Source: Temnopleurus reevesii | Lineage: Eukaryota; Echinodermata; Echinoidea; Temnopleuroida; Temnopleuridae | DNA length: 23,190 bases | NCBI GenBank assembly: GCA_036244855.1 | Contig: BQKZ01000115.1 | Location: 48,155 to 71,344, forward strand | Direction of reading: 5' to 3' | Shown: positions 10,015-20,233 of the stretch, in pieces | How positions within the stretch are numbered: position 1 is the stretch's first letter | How the letters are laid out: each line of letters begins with the position of its first letter | Position numbers and translations under genes: made by a program | The notes under the pieces: model-generated | Seen by the model: the letters and a program-made list of their open reading frames with translations, nothing else | Told to the model about the DNA's origin: nothing | The model's database searches: none

Positions 10015-10190
10015 AGAAGGTGTTAATCAATTCAACTGCAAAAGAACTGCAACTTTGAAAATAATAACGCACACTTTCATTCGCGTACGGTATACGCATT
10101 TAACAAGACGTGCATGAAACAATGATTTTAGTTGGCACGATCAGATCAACTACAACTTGTGATCAATTTCAGATTTTGAACAACACCCCC
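10015..10190 (-). mobile_element. TA-flanked MITE, family F copy 2
   Basis: The reverse complement aligns along its whole length with 6523-6698, including shared GATCACAAGTTG, ATCATTGTTTCA, the central ATGCG(C/T)ATACCGT(G/A)CGCGAAT, and the terminal GGTGTTG...CAACACC-type ends. It is also 176 bp and TA-flanked (10013-10014 and 10191-10192). Its ends have drifted more than those of copy 1 (AAGGTGTTAATC at the left). Confidence 0.8.
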
Positions 10191-10393
10191 TAGACGTTGA
10201 TGCCTTTGGTTACTGCCACAAATTTCCTTAGAAGTGATTACACTAATTGGAAGGAATTGTCAAATGATTCGTCCGTTTCAGACAGAAATATATACTATCT
10301 CTTATCTGGTGTTAGGAATAGGACATGTATATCGCGCTGGAACTCTGCTAAGAATCTTTAACATCAACCTAAAACTGTTATGGTTTGTTAGTA

Positions 10394-10623
10394 GGGACCT
10401 TTAGCATAGAAGACGGTAGGGCTGATCACAACGTTAGCTCTAAGGTCCGTTCCAGAAGGGAGCACCAACACAACGCTACTTCTTGAATGAACATTCGAGC
10501 TAACGTTGTGATTGGCACTCCCGTCTTGTCAGCAGTTCTCAACCTTAGCGGCCCGCTATAGATTATCCCGCGCTTGAGAAATAACGTTGTGATTGGCCAT
10601 ACCGTCGTCATGCTAAAGGTCCG
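10394..10623. mobile_element. MITE with three related arms, family E (230 bp)
   Basis: The terminal inverted repeats are about 43 bp: the left begins GGGACCTTTAGCATAGAAGA, and the right ends ...CATGCTAAAGGTCCG. They share CACAACGTTA at the inner edge. TA dinucleotides flank both sides (10392-10393 and 10624-10625). A third arm inside the element (about 10497-10527, GAGCTAACGTTGTGATTGGC...) is also complementary to the left arm and is a direct repeat of the right arm. The left arm can therefore pair with either partner. No coding capacity. Confidence 0.75.
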
Positions 10624-10625
10624 TA

Positions 10626-11339
10626 TTATCTGATAACGGGTGGTCTTAATGTGCGCTCTCATAAATTATTAATGATGAGTTTATGTTTGGATACGTGGAT
10701 ACTGAATAACTGAAGCATTATGCATGGTAGACACCGATATTGCACTTTTCGGAGTGTCGCAAGTACTGGTTTACTGGTGCCTAATGATTTGAGGGAATTT
10801 TGCATATTGATGCTAAACGTATTTGGAGGTGGAGGTTATTTACTGTCCTGACCGCAAAACTGATTCCACCTTGGTGTCGAACTGACTGTTCTCACAATAA
10901 GAATATGTGACATGAATCAATTGGTTCTTTGAAAAAATAAAGGTTTCTATTAAAAAAAATTTTTTTTTTAAAAACACGATGTATCATGCTATCGTCGATA
11001 TCGATCTGTTAGCTCTGGGGAGTTGACTTCCGGTTTGGGAAGCTAATGCACGTTCGACGTAAAATCATTTACGGATAATCGATCATCTTCTTTAAAGGTA
11101 ATCGGAGATACTTTGTCCTGTACCACAAAAATATCGCACTGTGTAATGATAACGACTATCACGAAATATTTGAATCAAGGTGTAAAACAATTATGATTTC
11201 GGTCTGAAACCTGGAAAGCCTACAATTATAAGTTGTGATGGTGCTTAATCGCTATTTGTATTGTCTTGCAATTAGGTATACAAAAGGCGATCGAAGCAAA
11301 AAAAATCATAATGATTTTTTTCTGATCTAATGATAAGAT
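10626..11339. other. AT-rich non-coding stretch
   Basis: No gene is visible. A short A/T palindrome lies near 10951-10975 (A8 then T9), and a small hairpin around 11296-11340 (ATCATAATGATTTTTT / TGATAAGATCATG). Confidence 0.4.
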
Positions 11340-11598
11340 CATGTTTGAATGAAAAATGATTAAAGGGGAACCGACCCTACGAATTATCGTGCTCTCATGG
11401 AATGAGGAAACATCAGAAGAACAAACTGAAACAGTTGAGCAAAATCGGACAACCGGTTCAAAAGTTGTGAAATTTCAAATTCACAGAGATTTGATCCGTT
11501 CGATCGGAAACAACAAAAAAAACAAAAACAAAATAACAAAAAAAAAAAAATTTAATTTAATAAAAAAAATATAATATAAAAAATAAAGTAAAAAAAAG

Positions 11599-11641
<43 letters not shown>
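11340..11641 (+). repeat. sequence ending in a long A-rich tract, possible retroposed element
   Basis: About 170 bp of ordinary-complexity sequence runs into an A-rich tract (11513-11641) whose last stretch is almost pure A. This has the shape of a poly(A)-tailed retroposed element. However, I found no second copy here, no polymerase III boxes and no target-site duplication. The 72-codon frame across it ends in a Lys/Asn-rich stretch caused by the A tract and is not credible as a gene. Confidence 0.35.
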
Positions 11642-11644
<3 letters not shown>

Positions 11645-12590
11645 CTACCGAAAATTGGCATTTTGTCACCTCATTTAGGTCCAAAGAAGGATTCACGGTG
11701 GTTTAATCATACAATGTAGCCTATACATGTCTATCTCATTCTAAATAAACAAGACTGTTAAAGAAAAAGGATGAATGAAGTATTAAAGAAAACGGCATTA
11801 CAGATCTACAGATCATTTTCTCGAAATAATGTGTATGATAAAAAAAAAAAGAATTTCGCCTTGTTTTCAAAAATATGTCCCCAGGAACTATAAGGTAACG
11901 AGGATAACGAGAAGATTTTATACCGTGCGGCATTATACTGTCGCCCGAAACACCTCAAATTAGATATTTGGGAAAAGGTTATGTGATTCCCCCAGTTTCC
12001 TTATACGTCGGGGACATGTCCCAATTTATGATGCCTCGACACTTTTCTGACGTTTGATCTGAAAAGGCATTTCAATATGATTTTTTTTTCTCTCGATTTC
12101 TCCGACTTTACACCTGGGGACGGCTTTGAGAGATATTTATATATCTTTTTATTTTAGGGGAGAAAAGTAGAGTTGTGGTGATTTTATAGAAATTCTACCA
12201 TTGTTTTAGTCCTATAAGATTATCAATTTATTTGGTTTTTATCCTAGTCATCGGGGAATGTGATTAGATGAAAATGGGTGGATCGAGACAGCCATTGAAT
12301 TATTCTTGAGTTTCCCAAGTTTTTCTCAAATTTGTATAGAACTTAGGCTGAAATTGGTTCAGATTTCTTCCCCAAATGAATTGACATATCAGATCGCTGG
12401 CGTGAAATATTGTCAAGTAAGAAACTTGTCTGATCTTTAATATTACTAGTCTTTGTTTGGGCTGTTGCAATTATAATGATATTCTCTATTATGTTTTTAT
12501 AATAATTATTATATATTCTATTTTGCTTGAGGTCAACAAAAGGGCATCCTGTACGTTAACATTCACCATTTTGTTTACTGTTTAAAAACA
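11642..12590. other. AT-rich non-coding stretch, no gene seen
   Basis: Unique-looking sequence with short T runs and an AT-rich patch near 12480-12530. The minus-strand frame at 11736-11933 has no recognisable domain. Confidence 0.4.
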
Positions 12591-12597
12591 AACCCCT

Positions 12598-12698
12598 TTC
12601 ACCTTCTTGCGTTTTTAGCCCGTGTCGGCCTCTTTGATTCGCTTATAATGTGCTCCCTGAAAACCTTCTAATTTAAAAAATGCCGGGCCGACAAAGGT
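12598..12698. mobile_element. decayed fragment related to family A MITEs
   Basis: CTTGCGTTTTTAGCC followed by GTGTCGGCC resembles the arm of the family A elements (TTTGCGTTTTTAGCCTGCGT). A GTGCTCCCTGA and a closing GCCGGGCCGAC also fit the pattern. The piece is only about 100 bp, the central turn is missing and the ends are not resolvable. This is a weak, partial match. Confidence 0.35.
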
Positions 12699-12699
12699 T

Positions 12700-13741
12700 T
12701 CAATTTCATTCGTATTTATTCCATTCAAAAGTTTAAAAAAGTAATTTCAAGTACAAGGTAAAAATATACAAATAGAATCGAATGCGGAGACAGCTAAAAA
12801 GAGTCTTATGTAATACTGCCACCAAATATACGTATCCCATAAGTTTCAATCATTCTTAACTTTTCAACGGCAACAACAGTTATAACTAAAAACGGGATTC
12901 AAGTTGGATCAAAGACATATTTTCAACCGTACACGAGACAATAAATTGAGATCTTTATTTAACACCAATACTGGTGATGCACCAAGGCACAACAGACCCG
13001 CCAAGCACACTGACAGACATACACTAAAAAACCTGAAGTATATACTTTCGCTCACCTCAATCATGTCAATTATACGCATACACGTTTTTCTGTTCTCTCT
13101 CATTCACACCGACGTTTTATTCAAAACCATCATATTTTTAGGTTTACCATATCAGGCAAAAAATCTTCAGATTTTGTAGATACGATGTCGTGTGCTGCAT
13201 AAAATTGAAAATTCATGAGGCTCGTGATTAAACGAGTGAAATATTCCAGAAAGGGGGAATTGAGATAACCTTGTCAATATTTGCAGCGGGGTATAACACA
13301 AATTATGAAACAGCGGGGCTCTAAAAACGTGTGACATTTAAAACCGTCATTCATATAACTGACGACATTCGAGGAATATAACATTTATTGTTTTGTTCAA
13401 TTTGATGATTTATTATATCATGTATATGTGGAAAATGTCAATTTGTAACAATACAATTTGTAATTTGTAATTACACAACATTTACATGGCGCTCCAAGTT
13501 GGCGTATTGAAGCACCTAGCTATTGGCGAGTAAACTAAATAGTTATCACATCACATAAAATCAACACCGATGTTTCGAAGGGGAAAACTTGAAAAAAAAG
13601 GAAAAGTAAAAGGAAAAGTTGTGCCTCTCAATTTGTAGTGAAGTTTGGATTTTTATGTTTACCACCAGATATTTTACTATATCATTTGCACTTTATAATT
13701 ATATATATATATAGGTTTTAGAGCTAAAGCTATCCCATCTG

Positions 13742-13772
<31 letters not shown>

Positions 13773-14035
13773 ATGCTTACAAAATGCAGTTCAGTCCTGG
13801 TTATAATAAAGAGTACTACTCAGACACTACTGTATATAGCACTTTGTGATGTTATAAAACGAACAAAATTACACCTCTCATAAACCAGGTGGATAAACAT
13901 CCATTTTATGACCTTTCTCGAATACTGAGTAATTCTCTCTCACCCACAGGACCGACTCCCTTAGCCCTTTTAATGTCTTTATATCCTCCTCCTTCGCATC
14001 TTATCAGTTCTCAAATGGACGCCTAGAGACCAGAC
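12700..14035. other. AT-rich non-coding stretch with poly(A) run
   Basis: It holds short repeats of CAATTTGTAA around 13440-13475, an (AT)n run at about 13697-13713, and a pure poly(A) tract of 27 bases at 13743-13769. Overlapping frames on both strands at 12904-13179 are mutual shadows without recognisable motifs. No gene is supported. Confidence 0.4.
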
Positions 14036-14039
14036 TTAA

Positions 14040-14108
14040 CACGTGACCACTCCACGCACGTGACCGTGACAGGGATAGCGAGGACGTCGCGATAGTATAT
14101 ATTATACG
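14040..14108 (+). promoter_or_regulatory. promoter-like cluster: two E-boxes and a TATA-like site
   Basis: CACGTGACC occurs twice (14040-14048 and 14057-14065, 17 bp apart), giving two palindromic CACGTG E-boxes of the type bound by USF/Myc-family bHLH proteins. An ACGTC element (in GAGGACGTCGCGA) and a TATA-like ATAGTATATATTATA at about 14092-14106 follow. The patch is GC-richer than its surroundings. No coding exon was identified downstream, and a MITE starts at 14132, so function is speculative. Confidence 0.2.
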
Positions 14109-14131
14109 CCGCTCTTATCCACCTGATCTAA

Positions 14132-14378
14132 AGGCAGACTCACACCTTTGCGTTTTTAGCCTGCGTTGGTCACGCATATTTGGAAATTAAAAACACTCCC
14201 TTGACGCACAAAGACGCAGGTCATACGGTGAACTGACTCTCGGCGTACGCTCCTTTAGCGCAAGCCAAACGTCAGTCCACCGTCTGATCTGCGTACGCTG
14301 TGCGTCCAGGGAGCGTTCTTAGATTTCCAAATAAGCTGGGCCGACGCAGGCTAAAAACGCAAAAGTGTGAGTCGGCCT
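14132..14378. mobile_element. full-length palindromic MITE, family A copy 3
   Basis: This 247-bp full-length palindrome has ends AGGCAGACTCACACC... and ...GGTGTGA-like GTGTGAGTCGGCCT, and is oriented opposite to copies 1 and 2 (its centre reads GCTCCTTTAGCGCAAGCCAAA). Flanks are TAA (14129-14131) and TGA (14379-14381), one mismatch from a TWA target duplication. Its length matches the 246-bp copy at 2603. Confidence 0.85.
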
Positions 14379-14381
14379 TGA

Positions 14382-15645
14382 ATTACGATCGCATCGTAAT
14401 GTCATAGCTTTGTTCTAATTGAGTCATTATTCACCTCGTGTGACATAGCCCCGACTCTTTAATTAAGGATAGTTTGCTTTTACTGCCCACCTTGCTGTTT
14501 GGTTTTCATTTCGAAAGCCGTGACAGTTTGGCATTCATTAACACTGTGGGCATGAGTGACAATGGGATTGGACACAGTAAACAACTTCCATTCCAGCATT
14601 CATACTAGCTAGTGGTACACAATAGAGATTTCCTTCCCTCTTATTACGTGGGGTTATGTCGAACTTGTGTCGCATATGTTCACTAAATGAACAGAAAAGC
14701 TGTCTTTGTTTTCCGCGTGTAAGCGATGTGAGGGAATTGTTTACGTTGTCCAATTCTTTTGTTTATTTTGGTCACAGAGCATTTGACCTGCAGCTGCAGT
14801 CACACTGCACGAGACAGACCCAAGACCGACTAAATTCTTCCACTGATGGAAAATATATTCGTTCTTGTGTTTCCAGTCTTGGAAAAAGAGAGAAAATAAG
14901 AAAAACTAAATAGAAAATGAAAGTTATAACAAAATTGAACAATGTATAAGACTCTCTTTCCCTCTTTTATTTAATTGATTTGTTTGTCAAGGAATTAATG
15001 AAATTATCAGCAAAAAGGACAGTATAATTCTTGACACGCGGGTGTAAAATTGTATGTGTGAAGGTAGGATTTGCAGGTGTTTATCAAAAAATAATAGTTG
15101 TAATTGTAAGATACTTCCCCTCTCTTTGATATCACTTTCTCTAGCTGTAGTTGTTTCCCCATCTCCGTTTCTGACACGGATATTAGATCTAGATCATCCA
15201 TATAGCTAGCGCTCTTACTTGATTAGTACATTCTCACAAATAAGCGTTTTATAAAGCATGCTACAATTGCGTATTTCTCAGATTTCCTAGATTCAATTTA
15301 ACGAGATTATCCTAAAGGGAAAGTGTATGTAGAACCATAAACATGTCTATGGTAGAACACGCTAAATTAGTTGGCATTTGAGAATTTGTCAATAATATGA
15401 CATATTATCTCTTTCCTTGAGGGTAAAATCTCACTCACAAATAATAATTTGGAAAGGACATAAACACGTCTCAATTTCCATTCATCTGAACTTCAAAATG
15501 ATTGAGAACGTTAATTCATCTAACAGTGGTCATCTTTTGTAAGAAATGTAAGAAGATTAGAAGCAAACAGGACATTCAAACTTTTTCAATGTACAGGGAG
15601 TTTTTGGGGTCCTTGTAATTCCGCTTATGTTTGCTTTTATATCTT
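14382..15645. other. AT-rich non-coding stretch, no supported gene
   Basis: Overlapping frames on opposite strands (14538-14753 minus, 14656-14913 plus) are Cys-containing but match no family I can name, and neither has clear codon bias. The rest is unique AT-rich DNA up to the start of the duplicated block. Confidence 0.4.
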
Positions 15646-15775
15646 AAAGCTATTAGTTTCCTTTCCTTTAAAGGACCGTGCGAAAAAAACCTAAGGCTCC
15701 AATTTGTATTTGGAACCGGGGAAATTGTCACGGCACAATAATTTTGGTGACGATTTATTGTCTGATTATCATGAT

Positions 15776-15906
15776 TACTATTATTATCATTCTCATGATG
15801 GTGATTATGATTTCATGTTGATTATTATCATTGTTATTATTAATATTATTATTATTATTATTATTGTTGTCGTTGTTGTTATTATCATCTTCGTCATCGT
15901 CATTTC
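15776..15906. repeat. (ATT/ATC)n-rich microsatellite
   Basis: A trinucleotide-rich tract with a nearly pure (ATT)n core around 15832-15866. The Ile/Val-rich reading frames across it are artefacts of the repeat. The same tract recurs at 18610-18740. Confidence 0.9.
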
Positions 15907-15946
15907 TTATCTGTCCTTTTAATATTATTTTCCTTCAATATTTCCC

Positions 15947-15983
15947 CCTCTCTCCTTCTCTCTCTCTCTCTCTCCCTCTCCTT
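15947..15983. repeat. (CT)n microsatellite
   Basis: A CT-dinucleotide-rich run within a longer pyrimidine-rich region; repeated at 18781-18817. Confidence 0.85.
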
Positions 15984-16631
15984 CTTTTCTCTCATTTTCC
16001 TCATTCACGGGCTAGTTCATTCCCCTGTTTACATACTTTCGTTCCGTGCTTTAAAAACTCATCTACGGTACTCCATTTGTTATTTCAATAAAAAGCTTTC
16101 GCTGAGAACATGCGGTACCCTTTTGGAAAATATGTTGTCATAATGGAACCCCTTAATTGTATTTTGGTCAATAATTATTCATAATATTCTGATAATGTAG
16201 AAAGATAGAAAATCTTATTCTCCACTCTCCAACATGAAATATAAATAAAAGAGGAACACATAATCATATCATCAAAATGTCAGCAGAATGTTCATATTTT
16301 CGACTGCGTTGAGGAGAAAAAATTGTGTTCGAGTTTCTGACCCAGTTTATGAGCCCATTAGGGAGGCATGAGCACGAATCATAAATTCGTCCTGAATTTT
16401 TACCGTCTTGTGCACTATAGTTAAACAAGTTAATCGCAAAGTATATATAATCAGGTGCAATGCAATGATTACAAAGAATCGCGGTGTTTTCAGAGAGAAT
16501 TGCTTGTTTTGGACAGTCACAGGAATAAAAGAATCAATGAACTTTCCAAAATATTGATATATACGAAAATTGTGAGGGTGGAGATGTTCCTTGTTGACGT
16601 TGTTGTTATTTCAAAAGCTTCAGATTGCGGA

Positions 16632-16667
16632 CGTGTGTGTGTGCGTTGCGTGTGTGTGTGTGTGTTC
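16632..16667. repeat. (GT)n microsatellite
   Basis: An interrupted GT dinucleotide run with GCG interruptions; repeated at 19466-19501 with the same length and interruptions. Confidence 0.85.
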
Positions 16668-16762
16668 GTGCGCACGTGTTTGTGCCTGTACTTTTATCTT
16701 ATTCAATTTCATAAATCATACTTCGAAGCTGAAATAATTTTCTTTGGCAATAAAACATTTGT

Positions 16763-16790
16763 CAATATATATATATTTATATATATTTGA
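16763..16790. repeat. (AT)n tract
   Basis: A short ATATAT tract with a TTT interruption; repeated at 19597-19624. Confidence 0.7.
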
Positions 16791-17398
16791 ATATGTTATG
16801 TAATTGTGATTTAATCAGTATATTTTCTTAGAGAATAGAACAACTTACAATTTCTCACCCCTTTGACATTCACCTAGTTTGGGTGGAATATCGGCGAATT
16901 TATTCTTGCGCTATTTTTTGCAACTGGCCATGAGTTAGTAATATGATCCTTCCACCATAATTCTTTTCAATTACCCACGTATGTCGAATGACTTCCTTAG
17001 ATGAATAGGAAAACTCTAGTGCCTTCCGACTCGGAATCAGCATTGGAATTATTTGCGAGAATTCAATGAAATTTTCGCTCGGAATGAGATGATTTTCCTT
17101 TGCTTCGTGATATTTTGTTGTGTAAACCAATTACCACTTACTTCACTAGTATCAGCGTAGTCGAAACAAGGAAGTCGCAAAGCTAAATATTGCTTTAAAT
17201 AGAAGAGGTTCCTGAATACTGAATGTATAGTATGAATGAATGCCCCATATAACGGTTGCCATGGTAACATTTGCTTTTGATTTTGCAGATGAATTTTATT
17301 AGTAATTTAAGGCGGTAATTTGGGTTGTTATTGGGTTAGTGAGCATTATGCCATCGACTGTCAGATTAATTGAATCACTTTCAGCTGACAACTTCTTT

Positions 17399-17935
17399 CA
17401 AAGCGCTATAGAGATATACATAAAGCTCAATTATACATTTAGCGTTCGTATCCAACGTCTTGCCAGTGTTAAAGGAAATTCCAAAGACGCTCTCTAAACG
17501 CAAAAATACGGAGGGAAGGCGCTTGTCTGACGTTGAAGACATTCGGCTGGCACTCGACTTACGCTTGTATTAATATCAGCTAAGTGTCTTACCTCCGCAT
17601 ATATGTGTTCACGATAGCGTCTTTCAATTTCAATGAACGCCGGTCAGATCATATATAAACGCAAAAGTGTAAATGAGCACATACCACATCTAAAGACTCA
17701 TCATAGCATTTGTATACACTTAAACACATCCAAGTACAGTTTTGGATATTTATCATGATGTTGTTTCTTTATACCCTAGATTATCATAAATTTCACTTTA
17801 TCTTATTTACGTCAATACAAAATACATCATATGAAGATATTGTCAGATGATGATTTTCCCGGCTTCGATGTAATGTTGTTTAGAGATGCTTATTATGTAG
17901 AAAATGTTGCTGTTAAAAGAAGAGTCTACCCCAAT
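17399..17935 (+). repeat. diverged homologous segment, copy 1
   Basis: It continues directly from the near-identical block and is homologous to 20411-20960, but with many substitutions and indels (roughly four in five bases match by eye). It contains the palindromic element at 17424-17679. Its right end is broken by the LINE fragment, whereas the partner continues into other sequence. Confidence 0.75.
17424..17679. mobile_element. foldback MITE, family B copy 1
   Basis: The ends are GCTCAATTATACATTTAGCG on the left and GCGTTT... in reverse complement on the right (right end reads CGCAAAAGTGTAAATGAGC). The arms share GGAAATTCCAAAGACGCT-type blocks, and the centre (ATTCGGCTGGCACTCGACTT) resembles the turn of family A. 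It is therefore probably a diverged relative of the 246-bp elements. No clean target duplication was found. Confidence 0.65.
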
Positions 17936-18478
17936 ATCAAAAGTTGATATCGGCAGTGACCACAGGTTTGTGAGAGCCAAAGTGAGGATCGATAAAAATA
18001 TGGAGAGAATGAGAAGACTCAAGAAACCCAAGAGCAGACTAATCGACATAGACACACTGACAGCAAAACAGCAACAGTTCCAACTTCAACTCCACAATAG
18101 ATTTGAAATATTGGAGGACTTTGGGAATGACCAGCAAACTGATAGCCTATGTGATCAAATTACCAAAACAGATTTGGAAGAAGAAACAAAACAAGCAAAT
18201 CGTCCAAAGCAGGGAGGTGATAACATAGACACAGAGCTAATGGAGATAAGAAGACTGAACGAGAAAAGGAAAGCTCTTAAACCCTCCAGACAGATGTCTA
18301 TCCGAAACCAAATAGAATACACAGAACTGAACAAAACAGTACGTAAGATGAGAAGAAAACGCAAAAGAAGAATTAGGACAAAAGTGGTTAGAGAAGTCCT
18401 AGAACATCACAAAGGTCCAAAGATCATCAACAAAAGATTGGAAGGAGGAAGAACGCTTTTAGCATCATTAAAAGCGAA
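17936..18478 (+). mobile_element. 5'-truncated RTE-clade LINE, ORF fragment (endonuclease end to pre-RT linker)
   Basis: An open frame of about 180 codons runs from the junction near 17936 to the N at 18479. It starts with KVDIGSDHRFVRAKVRID, the last conserved block of AP-type LINE endonucleases, with the catalytic Ser-Asp-His as in RTE and craniofacial-development-protein-2-like proteins. A charged, helical linker follows, with EYTELNKTVRKMRRKRKRR and then VVREVLEHHKGPKIINKR. These match the region between endonuclease and reverse transcriptase in RTE elements. The reverse transcriptase is missing because the contig ends. The ATG at 17904 lies in flanking DNA, so the apparent start is accidental, and the frame past the N is chimeric. 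The lack of stops suggests a fairly young insertion. Family assignment comes from recalled motifs, not a search. Confidence 0.75.
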
Positions 18479-18479
18479 N
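18479..18479. other. assembly join (single N)
   Basis: One undetermined base lies between the truncated LINE ORF and the second copy of the 1,753-bp block. Coincidence with a repeat boundary marks a contig join. Confidence 0.9.
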
Positions 18480-20232
18480 AAAGCTATTAGTTTCCTTTCC
18501 TTTAAAGGACCGTGCGAAAAAAACCTAAGGCTCCAATTTGTATTTGGAACCGGGGAAATTGTCACGGCACAATAATTTTGGTGACGATTTATTGTCTGAT
18601 TATCATGATTACTATTATTATCATTCTCATGATGGTGATTATGATTTCATGTTGATTATTATCATTGTTATTATTAATATTATTATTATTATTATTATTG
18701 TTGTCGTTGTTGTTATTATCATCTTCGTCATCGTCATCTCTTATCTGTCCTTTTAACATTATTTTCCTTCAATATTTCCCCCTCTCTCCTTCTCTCTCTC
18801 TCTCTCTCCCTCTCCTTCTTTTCTCTCATTTTCCTCATTCACGGGCTAGTTCATTCCCCTGTTTACATACTTTCGTTCCGTGCTTTAAAAACTCATCTAC
18901 GGTACTCCATTTGTTATTTCAATAAAAAGCTTTCGCTGAGAACATGCGGTACCCTTTTGGAAAATATGTTGTCATAATGGAACCCCTTAATTGTATTTTG
19001 GTCAATAATTATTCATAATATTCTGATAATGTAGAAAGATAGAAAATCTTATTCTCCACTCTCCAACATGAAATATAAATAAAAGAGGAACACATAATCA
19101 TATCATCAAAATGTCAGCAGAATGTTCATATTTTCGACTGCGTTGAGGAGAAAAAATTGTGTTCGAGTTTCTGACCCAGTTTATGAGCCCATTAGGGAGG
19201 CATGAGCACGAATCATAAATTCGTCCTGAATTTTTACCGTCTTGTGCACTATAGTTAAACAAGTTAATCGCAAAGTATATATAATCAGGTGCAATGCAAT
19301 GATTACAAAGAATCGCGGTGTTTTCAGAGAGAATTGCTTGTTTTGGACAGACACAGGAATAAAAGAATCAATGAACTTTCCAAAATATTGATATATACGA
19401 AAATTGTGAGGGTGGAGATGTTCCTTGTTGACGTTGTTGTTATTTCAAAAGCTTCAGATTGCGGACGTGTGTGTGTGCGTTGCGTGTGTGTGTGTGTGTT
19501 CGTGCGCACGTGTTTGTGCCTGTACTTTTATCTTATTCAATTTCATAAATCATACTTCGAAGCTGAAATAATTTTCTTTGGCAATAAAACATTTGTCAAT
19601 ATATATATATTTATATATATTTGAATATGTTATGTAATTGTGATTTAATCAGTATATTTTCTTAGAGAATAGAACAACTTACAATTTCTCACCCCTTTGA
19701 CATTCACCTAGTTTGGGTGGAATATCGGCGAATTTATTCTTGCGCTATTTTTTGCAACTGGCCATGAGTTAGTAATATGATCCTTCCACCATAATTCTTT
19801 TCAATTACCCACGTATGTCGAATGACTTCCTTAGATGAATAGGAAAACTCTAGTGCCTTCCGACTCGGAATCAGCATTGGAATTATTTGCGAGAATTCAA
19901 TGAAATTTTCGCTCGGAATGAGATGATTTTCCTTTGCTTCGTGATATTTTGTTGTGTAAACCAATTACCACTTACTTCACTAGTATCAGCGTAGTCGAAA
20001 CAAGGAAGTCGCAAAGCTAAATATTGCTTTAAATAGAAGAGGTTCCTGAATACTGAATGTATAGTATGAATGAATGCCCCATATAACGGTTGCCATGGTA
20101 ACATTTGCTTTTGATTTTGCAGATGAATTTTATTAGTAATTTAAGGCGGTAATTTGGGTTGTTATTGGGTTAGTGAGCATTATGCCATCGACTGTCAGAT
20201 TAATTGAATCACTTTCAGCTGACAACTTCTTT
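18480..20232 (+). repeat. large direct duplication, copy 2 (1,753 bp)
   Basis: Near-identical to 15646-17398, with three differences noticed. It begins right after one N and ends right before another, so it looks like a whole contig placed between two others. It contains the same microsatellites and no gene. Confidence 0.95.
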
Positions 20233-20233
20233 N
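20233..20233. other. assembly join (single N)
   Basis: One undetermined base separates copy 2 from a third, partial copy of its own last 177 bases. This is what an unmerged end-to-start contig overlap would produce. Confidence 0.9.

Larger units (their letters stand above)
15646..17398 (+). repeat. large direct duplication, copy 1 (1,753 bp)
   Basis: This block recurs at 18480-20232 at a constant offset of 2,834 bases. By eye I find three substitutions (15904/18738, 15923/18757, 16517/19351) and no indels, even through the microsatellites. It contains ATT-, CT-, GT- and TA-type simple repeats and no recognisable gene; the short frames in it appear in both copies and are simple-repeat products. 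Confidence 0.95.

Noticed and set aside
13715..13726. GTTTTAGAGCTA, identical to the start of a type II CRISPR repeat
   Set aside because: Single occurrence in AT-rich animal-type DNA, with no repeat-spacer array and no cas genes nearby. A 12-base match is expected by chance in this context or as trivial coincidence.
14538..14913. Overlapping Cys-containing frames on both strands (about 71 and 85 codons)
   Set aside because: The start LCRICSLN on the plus strand hints at a zinc-binding motif, but no complete spacing pattern follows, there is no codon bias, and each overlaps the other on the opposite strand.
15704..16091. Reading frames with long Ile/Val/Leu/Ser runs that could look like membrane proteins
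   Set aside because: They are translations of the ATT/ATC, GTT and CT microsatellites, and they recur at 18538-18925 because of the duplication.
16455..16790. 111-codon frame rich in Val/Cys
   Set aside because: The Cys/Val block is the GT microsatellite and the tail is the AT tract. It occurs identically in the second duplicate.
18479..18575. Continuation of the LINE frame beyond the N into a 223-codon ORF
   Set aside because: The N is a contig join, and the sequence after it equals 15646 onward, which is unrelated to the LINE. The extended ORF is chimeric.
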